Source: an uncultured Methylococcaceae bacterium
GTDB taxonomy: Bacteria > Pseudomonadota > Gammaproteobacteria > Methylococcales > Methylomonadaceae
DNA length: 64,000 nt
Direction of reading: 5' to 3'
NCBI GenBank assembly: GCA_903917345.1
Contig: CAIXAE010000045.1
Span: forward strand, 1-64,000
Shown here: in pieces, positions 1-7,706 of the stretch
Position numbering within the stretch: the first letter of the stretch is position 1
How the letters are laid out: each line of letters starts with the position of its first letter
The notes under the pieces: generated by a model
Seen by the model: the letters and a program-made list of their open reading frames with translations, nothing else
The model's database searches: none
What the model was told of the DNA's origin: nothing
Program-made: the position numbers and the translations under genes

Positions 1-76
1 TACTCTGACTAATTCCTGCTTTTTTTAATGCGTAAATCTGGTATCTTTCTGCTTCGGTGATATGTGTGTAGTTCAT
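1..76 (-). CDS. IS30-family transposase, N-terminal fragment (runs off window)
   Basis: Reading leftwards from an ATG at 76-74, the 25 visible codons begin MNYTHITEAERYQIYALKKA. This matches the conserved IS30 transposase start (Y-x-x-L/I-T-x-x-E-R-Y-x-I), the first part of its helix-turn-helix. The rest of the gene is outside the window, so intactness cannot be judged. The family carries out cut-and-paste or circle-mediated transposition with a DDE catalytic core, which is not visible here. The reading frame is open to the window edge. Confidence 0.7.
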   Translation of the reverse strand, partial: MNYTHITEAERYQIYALKKAGISQS

Positions 77-175
77 CTGTGCAATTTCGACTGGCCGGTC
101 AAAAAAGCAATGATGCTACTTCATATCACCCTTTCAACCAACTGTTACTAATATTGCACTTAATGTTTGAAACCA
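1..175 (-). mobile_element. End of an IS30-family insertion sequence (partial)
   Basis: The left edge carries the 5' end of an IS30-type transposase gene, reading off the window. About 100 bp upstream of its start the minus strand reads TTTCAAACATTAAGTGCAAT, which resembles the terminal inverted repeats of this family as I remember them. I therefore place the element end near 170-176. Target duplication and the other end lie outside the window, so the exact boundary is uncertain. Confidence 0.6.
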
Positions 176-263
176 AGTAAGTTAAAAAACATGTCCCCCT
201 GCTGGAAAAAGAACAACATTACCCCATAAAAATCTAAAATTATGACAGTATATTTTGGCCAAC

Positions 264-287
264 CTAACAATCTAACAATCTAACAAT
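264..287. repeat. Three tandem copies of an 8-bp unit (CTAACAAT)
   Basis: CTAACAAT occurs three times without interruption. The first two copies overlap or abut the stop codon of the minus-strand hybrid kinase (stop at 274-272), and the third encodes part of its final residues (RLLDC). The unit is not a multiple of three, so copy-number change would shift where the kinase terminates. Confidence 0.85.
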
Positions 288-2611
288 CTCAGTAATTCTG
301 CAGTAAGGTTCTCAAATATGACGGGTTTTGCGACAAAGCCATCCATGCCAGCGGCAGTACACGCTATTTTTTCTTCTAACATAACACCGGCACTCATAGC
401 GATAATAGGTAAGGTTTTATAGTCTTCGAGCTCGCGAAGGGCTTGTGTGGCTTCAATGCCATCCATGACGGGCATTTGTATATCCATTAACACAAAGTCA
501 TAGCCTTTGTTCTTAATAAGCGCTATGGCTAGAGCGCCATTTTCGGCAACATCAAATTCAATTCCCAGCTTCTTTAATAATAAGCCCATCACCATTTCAT
601 TAATCTTATCGTCATCCACCAGCAACGCTAACTTACCTTGAAGGACGTCATTTGGATTGCTTTTATTATGCACTTCCGCAGATTCAGACTCATGGCAGCG
701 CTCAAACTCCAATTCAAAACTAAATACTGAGCCTTCGCTAACCGTGCTTTGTACGTGGATTTCTCCACCCATCGCTCTTACCAACTCTTGAGAGATTGCT
801 AAGCCTAAACCAGTTCCACCAAACTTTCGGGTATTTGACGTATCGATTTGGGTAAACCGTTCAAATATTAAGCTCATCTGGTCGGTTGTTAAGCCCATGC
901 CCGTATCTGTAACAGAAAACTGTATTGCGATCGTATTGGCTCTGATAGCCTGCCCTGCTGTCACGCTAATGGCCAAATTTACTTGACCTTGTTCAGTAAA
1001 TTTAAACGCATTACCTAATAAGTTAACCAACACTTGTCTAAGCCTTAACTCATTACCCAATAAATACTCAGGCACGAGCGTATTGCAGTGTATATCGAAA
1101 GAAATGCCTGATTGTTGGGCTGTTAGCGTAAACAATTCTCTACATGAGGTGATTAAATCATGCACGCTAAAACTACGTTGTTCTATGGAAAACCCATGTT
1201 CTTGAATTTTAGATAATTCCAATATGTCATTCAGAATGTCTAATAAGCCCAGAGAGGAGGTATTTATTTGTTTAACGAACTGTTTCATCTCATCAAGATC
1301 ATTACAATCTAAGGCTAGCGACGATAATCCGATCACACCATTCATTGGCGTTCTGATCTCATGGGACATATTAGCCAGGAATTGAGTCTTTAATAAGGCC
1401 AGTTGTTCGGCCTGCTCTTTGGCTTCTTTAAGCGATTGTTCTTGTTGCTTTTGTAAAGTAATGTCACGCTGTATAGCAATCCAATGGGTATACCAACCCT
1501 CGGCATTAGCGTGTGGAAATATATCTAAATTCTGCCAAAACTCTTCACCATTTTTCTTATAGTTAAGTACATCAACATTAACAGGTTGCCATCGACTGAG
1601 TGATTTTCGTATTTTATCTAAAGTGGCTCTATCCGTATTAGGTCCTTGCAGAAGCCTAGGTGTAGCACCTATGAGCTCTTCTCGACTATACCCCGTCACG
1701 TTGCAAAACGTATCATTCACATAAACAATATGTGGCCCCGGAGGATTAATGTCAGAAGCATCACAAATGACCACCGTTTCACTCATCGACGAAACACAGG
1801 ATGACAATAAAATCATCAGCTCTAATTGCTGCTTTTCAATACTAATATCGCGTTGAAAGTAGAGAAACTGACTCAGCTTACCCGTATTATCAAAAATAGG
1901 ATTAAGGTTAATGTCATTCCAAAACTCAGTGCCATCTTTACGTTTACAGAGTATCTCGCAGTGATAAGATTGTTGAGCTGCGATAGCCGCTTTTATATTA
2001 TTGATTTCTAAACTATCCGTAGGCGGACCTTGTAATAAATCAAAGTCTTTACCGTATAACTCTGTAAGAGAATAACCCGTTATTTTTTCAAAAGCCGTAT
2101 TGCAGAACGTGATTCGATTATGGCTATCAGTTAACACTACCCCTTTAGTCATGCTTTCTAGGATGGTGTCATTTTGAAGTTTGCTATCTTGCAATCGATC
2201 TTGATCTGTAATATCGACACCGAATACATAAAAACCCTGGACCTGATCATTAACTATATCGGGTATATATCGGATCAGCGTATGGATGTTCTCACCGGTA
2301 TTGGTATCTGTTAACTGGCGTTCAAAGCGTTGTGCTTTACCGTTTAATGCGCCGTCAATTTCAGATAAAAGTCCGTTGTATATTTCATCACCCAAGAGGT
2401 GCTGTAAATGCTTACCTTTAATTTCTTCGGGTGATTGACCAAACCAGCGGGAATAAGCGGCATTACTAAACTGATTGAGTAATTGCCTATCCCAATAGCC
2501 AATTAAAGCAGGCGTTTGATTCAGTATAAAGTTGAGCTGTTCTAACTGAGAAACTAATGCTTGTGTATCGTGTGTGGATTGATCAGGAAAGGCGGACGGG
2601 GGCGTGGTCAT
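272..2611 (-). CDS. PAS-rich hybrid sensor histidine kinase/response regulator
   Basis: This 779-residue protein has no membrane segment, so it should be cytoplasmic. Order: PAS (about 25-138), PAS (148-258), PAS (270-388), a HisKA helix pair with phospho-acceptor His417 in MSHEIRTPMNGV, an HATPase domain (about 520-640; G2 box GGTGLGL), and a C-terminal receiver with Asp710 (LMDIQMP) and Lys762. It should autophosphorylate and pass the phosphate to its own receiver; a downstream Hpt partner would be needed. The third PAS has a LOV-like LLQGPNTD stretch, but the LOV cysteine position is Pro. The first two PAS domains closely resemble those of the proteins at 7707 and 27027, suggesting shared ancestry by domain shuffling. 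The start ATG has a weak ribosome site. A (GCTT)14 tract lies 72 bp upstream of the start. Confidence 0.93.
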   Translation of the reverse strand: MTTPPSAFPDQSTHDTQALVSQLEQLNFILNQTPALIGYWDRQLLNQFSNAAYSRWFGQSPEEIKGKHLQHLLGDEIYNGLLSEIDGALNGKAQRFERQLTDTNTGENIHTLIRYIPDIVNDQVQGFYVFGVDITDQDRLQDSKLQNDTILESMTKGVVLTDSHNRITFCNTAFEKITGYSLTELYGKDFDLLQGPPTDSLEINNIKAAIAAQQSYHCEILCKRKDGTEFWNDINLNPIFDNTGKLSQFLYFQRDISIEKQQLELMILLSSCVSSMSETVVICDASDINPPGPHIVYVNDTFCNVTGYSREELIGATPRLLQGPNTDRATLDKIRKSLSRWQPVNVDVLNYKKNGEEFWQNLDIFPHANAEGWYTHWIAIQRDITLQKQQEQSLKEAKEQAEQLALLKTQFLANMSHEIRTPMNGVIGLSSLALDCNDLDEMKQFVKQINTSSLGLLDILNDILELSKIQEHGFSIEQRSFSVHDLITSCRELFTLTAQQSGISFDIHCNTLVPEYLLGNELRLRQVLVNLLGNAFKFTEQGQVNLAISVTAGQAIRANTIAIQFSVTDTGMGLTTDQMSLIFERFTQIDTSNTRKFGGTGLGLAISQELVRAMGGEIHVQSTVSEGSVFSFELEFERCHESESAEVHNKSNPNDVLQGKLALLVDDDKINEMVMGLLLKKLGIEFDVAENGALAIALIKNKGYDFVLMDIQMPVMDGIEATQALRELEDYKTLPIIAMSAGVMLEEKIACTAAGMDGFVAKPVIFENLTAELLRLLDC

Positions 2612-3082
<471 letters not shown>

Positions 3083-5785
3083 ATGAGTGCAGATTTAAAT
3101 GATGCCGTTTATTTAAATGAACAAGCCATCGCGCATTATCAAGCGGGACAATTACCCGAAGCACTGCAGTTTTTTAAACTATTGCTCGTTAAATTTCCAC
3201 AAGATGCAGATCTCTTAACAAATTTAGGGACGCTATCACTATTAGTCGGCAATTTGGATGACAGTGAATCTTATAACCAGCAATCGCTTTCCATTGATGC
3301 GGATCAAAGTCTGCCCAATGTACATTTAGGTATCGTATTTCAACAACAACACCGATATTCCGAGTCGCTCGCTAGCTATGACCAAGCTATTGCCATCGAT
3401 CCTGACTATGCAGGCGCACACTATAATAAAGCGAATCTATTGCAAGAAGTGGGACGCTTGGAAGATTCTGTACTCAGTTATGATGCGGCCGTATTCATTA
3501 ACCCGAGTTACGCGAGCGCCTATTGTAATCGCGGCCTGGCGTTAAATGCTCTCAAGCGCAGCATTGAAGCCATTGCGAGTTATGATCAAGCTATATTGCA
3601 TAACCACGCGTACGTAGAAGCGTATATTAATCGGGGTATTGCCTACTTCGATAGTGATAACGTTGCTGCCTCAATAAACAATTATGACCAAGCTATTGCA
3701 CTTGACCCCCACTCATTAGCGGCCTTTATTAACAAAGGCATTGCTGACCAGAGTCTACAACAATTTGAAAACGCCCTCGCCAGTTATGAACAAGCACTCA
3801 TCATCAGCCCCAACAATGCAGAAGCTAATTTTAATCGCGGCAATGTCCTTAACGACTTAGCCCGATATCCAGAAGCAATAGATGCCTTTAATAGTGCTAT
3901 TTTAGTGCGTCAAAACTATACCCAAGCCATCATTAATAAAGGGATATCGCAACATGCACTTTCATTATTTGAACTAGCCATTCAAAGTTTTGAAACGGCA
4001 ATCGCTACTGATAAATCAAGCGCTCTCGCCCACTTTAACCTGGGTGTCTCTCAAGTTAAAATGCTGTTAAATGAAGCGGCCATAGAAAGTTTCGAACAAT
4101 GTCGGTTAATAGACGCCACATACCCTAATGCAGCCTACAACTTAGGCAATGTATTAACAACGCTTAATCGCCATGCAGAGGCATTACTATGTCAAACACA
4201 AGCCGTTCTAGAAAATGCTGGCTCAGCTGAGGCGCATTATAATTTAGCTAACACATTTAATAAGCTACAGCGCTATGACGAAGCCATATCAAGCTACACA
4301 CATGCCATTGATCTAAATCTCGACTATTACGAAGCGCTATCCAATCGTGGTATGGCTTATTCCAAACTACACCACTACGAAGCCGCGATTGCAGATTTTG
4401 ATAAAGCCTTAAGCATTAACCCAGATATCGATTATCTTTTTGGATTTAATTTACATACCAAGATGCATATTTGTGACTGGCAAGACTTCGACCAGAGTGT
4501 TTCAGCATTAAAAAGAGCGATTAACGCACAGCAGAAAGTAGTCACTCCCTTTCCTGTACTTGCCTTACTGGATGACCCAGAAGTACAGCAAAAAGCGAGC
4601 GCCCTATACAATCATCAGCACTATCATGCGCTCACCCCCGCGCCAATAAAGCCTTATAAAGGCCATGGCAAAATTCGTGTCGCCTACTTCTCTGCAGATT
4701 ATCACAATCATGCGACCCTGCATTTAATGGCTGATTTATTTGAGAGTCATAATCAAGATAAATTTGAATTTATCGGTTTTGCTTACGGCACTTCAACAGA
4801 AGATATCTGGCGTAAACGGGCAAAGTCTTCCTTTTTCAGTTTCATTGATGTCAGACATATCAGCGATCATGCCGTGGTATTGATAGCACGCTTATTAGAG
4901 ATTGATATTGCGATCGATTTAAAAGGCTACACGACAGAAGGCCGCCCCGGTATTTTTGCAGAACGCGTAGCCCCCATTCAAGTCAGTTATCTGGGGTATC
5001 CCGGCACCCTAGCCAGCCCTCATATTGACTACATGATTGTGGATAACACCCTCATTGCCGCCACACAAAGTCAGTTCTACACAGAAGCCATGGTGTATTT
5101 ACCTAATAGCTATCAGGCCAATGCCCATAAAGTCACCGTCTCCAATACTAAAGTGACTCGGGCAGATGTGGGCTTACCTAAAACAGGCACTGTATTTTGC
5201 TCCTTTAATAATAACTACAAAATAACCCCGACCACCTTTGATAGTTGGATGCGCATTCTGCATCACGTAGAGGGGAGTGTCCTTTGGCTATACGCCAATA
5301 CCCAAAGCGCCATAACTAATCTAAAAAAAGAGGCGGTTAACCGCGGTATTGATGAAAATCGATTGATATTTGCAAGCCATATCGCCGTAGAAGATCATTT
5401 AGCACGCTTATCCTGTGCAGACTTGTTTTTAGATACCCTGCCCTATAATGCTCATACCACAGCCAGTGATGCACTGCGTATGGGCGTGCCTTTACTAACC
5501 TGTAAGGGCTCATCCTTTGCCAGTCGAGTTGCCTCCAGCTTACTCACCGCCGTTGATATGCCCGAACTCATCGCACAGAACTATACTGACTACGAACAAT
5601 TAGCCATTGACTATGGCAATCAGCCTGAAGCATTGCAGGCATTAAAAGAAAAACTACAGACCCATCTTAAAACCAGCGACTTATTTAATGTGCAACTTTT
5701 TGCCCAACATATTGAAGCCGCTTACACAGAGATGAATCGTAGAATTCATTCGGGAGAAAGCGCAAGTAATATTCAAACACATTAG
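3083..5785 (+). CDS. TPR-repeat protein with O-GlcNAc-transferase (SPINDLY/OGT, GT41) domain
   Basis: This 900-residue protein has about a dozen tetratricopeptide repeats (residues 5 to about 460; recurrent A-x-x-x-Y-x-x-A-I and N-x-G-x-A). A C-terminal GT41 region follows (about 515-885). Diagnostic stretches are VAYFSADYHNHA, YLGYPGTLASPHIDYMI, FCSFNNNYKITP and DTLPYNAHTTASDALRMGVP, the last being the nucleotide-sugar-binding part. The family moves N-acetylglucosamine or a similar sugar to Ser/Thr of proteins; the bacterial substrate is not shown here. Proximity to flagellar genes makes flagellin or a receptor a reasonable guess, but that is inference. The start ATG follows GGAG at good spacing. 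A second, partial member lies at the right edge of the window (63248 onward). Confidence 0.93.
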   Translation: MSADLNDAVYLNEQAIAHYQAGQLPEALQFFKLLLVKFPQDADLLTNLGTLSLLVGNLDDSESYNQQSLSIDADQSLPNVHLGIVFQQQHRYSESLASYDQAIAIDPDYAGAHYNKANLLQEVGRLEDSVLSYDAAVFINPSYASAYCNRGLALNALKRSIEAIASYDQAILHNHAYVEAYINRGIAYFDSDNVAASINNYDQAIALDPHSLAAFINKGIADQSLQQFENALASYEQALIISPNNAEANFNRGNVLNDLARYPEAIDAFNSAILVRQNYTQAIINKGISQHALSLFELAIQSFETAIATDKSSALAHFNLGVSQVKMLLNEAAIESFEQCRLIDATYPNAAYNLGNVLTTLNRHAEALLCQTQAVLENAGSAEAHYNLANTFNKLQRYDEAISSYTHAIDLNLDYYEALSNRGMAYSKLHHYEAAIADFDKALSINPDIDYLFGFNLHTKMHICDWQDFDQSVSALKRAINAQQKVVTPFPVLALLDDPEVQQKASALYNHQHYHALTPAPIKPYKGHGKIRVAYFSADYHNHATLHLMADLFESHNQDKFEFIGFAYGTSTEDIWRKRAKSSFFSFIDVRHISDHAVVLIARLLEIDIAIDLKGYTTEGRPGIFAERVAPIQVSYLGYPGTLASPHIDYMIVDNTLIAATQSQFYTEAMVYLPNSYQANAHKVTVSNTKVTRADVGLPKTGTVFCSFNNNYKITPTTFDSWMRILHHVEGSVLWLYANTQSAITNLKKEAVNRGIDENRLIFASHIAVEDHLARLSCADLFLDTLPYNAHTTASDALRMGVPLLTCKGSSFASRVASSLLTAVDMPELIAQNYTDYEQLAIDYGNQPEALQALKEKLQTHLKTSDLFNVQLFAQHIEAAYTEMNRRIHSGESASNIQTH

Positions 5786-5862
5786 CCACACTTTTATTGC
5801 CCGAAATTTCAAGTAAGAGTTTTAAATAGTTAATGAGATAAATGGAAATGATAACCCGCGTA

Positions 5863-5883
5863 TAGTGAATAGTGAATAGTGAA
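5863..5883. repeat. Three tandem copies of TAGTGAA
   Basis: A 7-bp unit is repeated three times in the gap between the OGT-like gene and the small kinase gene, about 40-60 bp upstream of the earliest start of that kinase. The copies are perfect. It is short and may be incidental. Confidence 0.8.
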
Positions 5884-5969
5884 TATTATTGCTGCACTTG
5901 AATACAGAATACTACTAATTTCATTTGAGTATTCCATCATCCGTCAATATAACTATAGATTCACGCACA

Positions 5970-6707
5970 ATGAATACCCCATTAGATCAGCAGCAAATAT
6001 TCGATGTCATCACCCAGCACGATCGTAAAAACACATCGAATGTGCTATTCAATTCATTAGCCCATCGACTTAAACAACCGCACAGCGCAGCCTTATTAAA
6101 TGCCCGGCTGTTGCAACACATTATTGATAAAGACAGCTATACACCTGAGCAAGGTACAGAATTTCTCGAAAAGATCATGTTCAATATTGAGAAAGCAGAT
6201 GCCATTATTGAGCGCACACAAGATTTTATTAACATAAAACAGACCGTACTATTACCCATTAATGTGTCGGAAGTGATTCATAAAGCGCACTGGTTATTTC
6301 TTTATGATGCCCTACTGAATAAAGTTGAGATCAATCTAGCCATTGATGAGAAGCCCCTATGGATAGTAGGCGACCACACCTTAATCGCTCAAATCATCGT
6401 TAATTTGTATCACAACGCGCTACATGCCTTTCAAAACAGTGCGACACCAGACCCTACTTTGTACATCACAGCAAATCAATCTGATAACACCATAGTCATC
6501 TGTATTTGGGACAACGGCCCCGGCATGTTACCTACTGAGCTTGCTCAAGCATCTAACGCATTCTTTACCACGCACGCCACAGGATTAGGCTTAGGGTTAA
6601 CGCTAGTCAAAGAGATTGTTGATCTGCATAACGGCAGTCTCACGCTATCGCATGGAGAAACGGCAGGGGTTCATATTGAAATCCAATTTCCCATGGCCAA
6701 AGACTAA
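5970..6707 (+). CDS. Small soluble histidine kinase lacking a sensor domain
   Basis: The protein is 245 residues from ATG 5970, or 260 if TTG 5925 is used; neither has a clear ribosome site. It has a dimerisation region with an H-box-like stretch, LAHRLKQPHSA, resembling the L-x-H-x-L-x-Q-P box of FixL/DctB-type kinases. An HATPase domain follows, with N-box NLYHNALHAF, G1 box DNGPGM and G2 box GLGLGLTLVKEI. There is no sensor domain and no membrane segment. It must therefore receive its signal from a partner or work as an accessory kinase. The next gene downstream on the same strand encodes an OmpR-type regulator and is the obvious partner, although 169 bp separate them. Confidence 0.85.
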   Translation: MNTPLDQQQIFDVITQHDRKNTSNVLFNSLAHRLKQPHSAALLNARLLQHIIDKDSYTPEQGTEFLEKIMFNIEKADAIIERTQDFINIKQTVLLPINVSEVIHKAHWLFLYDALLNKVEINLAIDEKPLWIVGDHTLIAQIIVNLYHNALHAFQNSATPDPTLYITANQSDNTIVICIWDNGPGMLPTELAQASNAFFTTHATGLGLGLTLVKEIVDLHNGSLTLSHGETAGVHIEIQFPMAKD

Positions 6708-6876
6708 CAACATAAAACTCATAAGAATCAGCACCTAATCTTTTAAAGAGATACTTAGAGAATATCTGAGACAAAGTGAAGCTATCATAAAGCAATAAAA
6801 ATGTAAGATTAAATAATAGCAACCCTATGAATGTTATTTGCTGATGTTCATTTAATTAATCTTATCAACTTTTCCC

Positions 6877-7572
6877 ATGAAAAAAACCGCAGGCATATTA
6901 GTCAATCAAAGAAACTTAGAAGCCTTGTGTGTTAACACTCTCAACAAAAAAAACCTTAGCGTGACTGTCTTCTCCGATTCTAAATCTTTATTTCAAAGCC
7001 TGATCGATGAGCATTTACATTTACTCATCATCGATAGCAGCATAGAAACTGAAACCATCGATATGATAGAACGCTACCGTATGCTAAGACCTCAGCTTTA
7101 TATTATCGTGTTAGGTGATAACGCTAACATGCAAGGTCAATTTATTGAAATAGGGTGTAACGTTTACACTCATGAACAAGGCCTAGACCATCAGCTTAAT
7201 ATCCTAGAAATAGATCATTTGCCTCAACATCATACCTATGATGAATTAATAGACATGTGGCGTTTATCCAATGTGGATTACCATTTGTATACGCCGTGTC
7301 ATAAAAAAATTAAACTCACCGTCAGGGAATTTAAGTTCTTAAAACTCTTATTTGAGTCAGAAAAAGTCCTCAGTAAAGACATGATCAAAGAACATGTCAT
7401 CGGTGGAGATTACTTTACATCCGATCATCGTATTGCTTTATTAGTGGCGCGCTTAAGAAAAAAAGTGAACACAGAATCAGTGCACGATTTACCCATTAAA
7501 CCGGATTACACTAATGGCTATCTCTTTGCAGGGCGCTGTATTGTTAAACACCCGACACCCAAACGCCTATAG
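6877..7572 (+). CDS. OmpR/PhoB-type winged-helix regulator with degenerate receiver
   Basis: This is a 231-residue protein. Residues 1-115 have a receiver-like pattern with LLIIDSS (Asp53 at the usual phosphorylation position). The acidic pair expected near residue 10 is replaced by NQRN, and no clear receiver lysine is visible. The C-terminal part (about 130-222) is a winged helix with LTVREFKFLKLL and HRIALLVARLRKKV recognition-helix features typical of PhoB/OmpR proteins. It probably binds DNA, but classical phosphorylation control is doubtful. It follows the small kinase gene and precedes the PAS-GGDEF gene. Targets are unknown. Confidence 0.85.
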   Translation: MKKTAGILVNQRNLEALCVNTLNKKNLSVTVFSDSKSLFQSLIDEHLHLLIIDSSIETETIDMIERYRMLRPQLYIIVLGDNANMQGQFIEIGCNVYTHEQGLDHQLNILEIDHLPQHHTYDELIDMWRLSNVDYHLYTPCHKKIKLTVREFKFLKLLFESEKVLSKDMIKEHVIGGDYFTSDHRIALLVARLRKKVNTESVHDLPIKPDYTNGYLFAGRCIVKHPTPKRL

Positions 7573-7706
7573 AGCGATCAATAACGCACACAACTAGACG
7601 GCCTTTTAAATCGGAGAGTAAGACCTAAAACCCCCTCTTCTTATCAAATTGATCATGCTATCTGCAGATAAAATATCCCCAGTTTTTATCTTGTTAATGG
7701 TCATAA

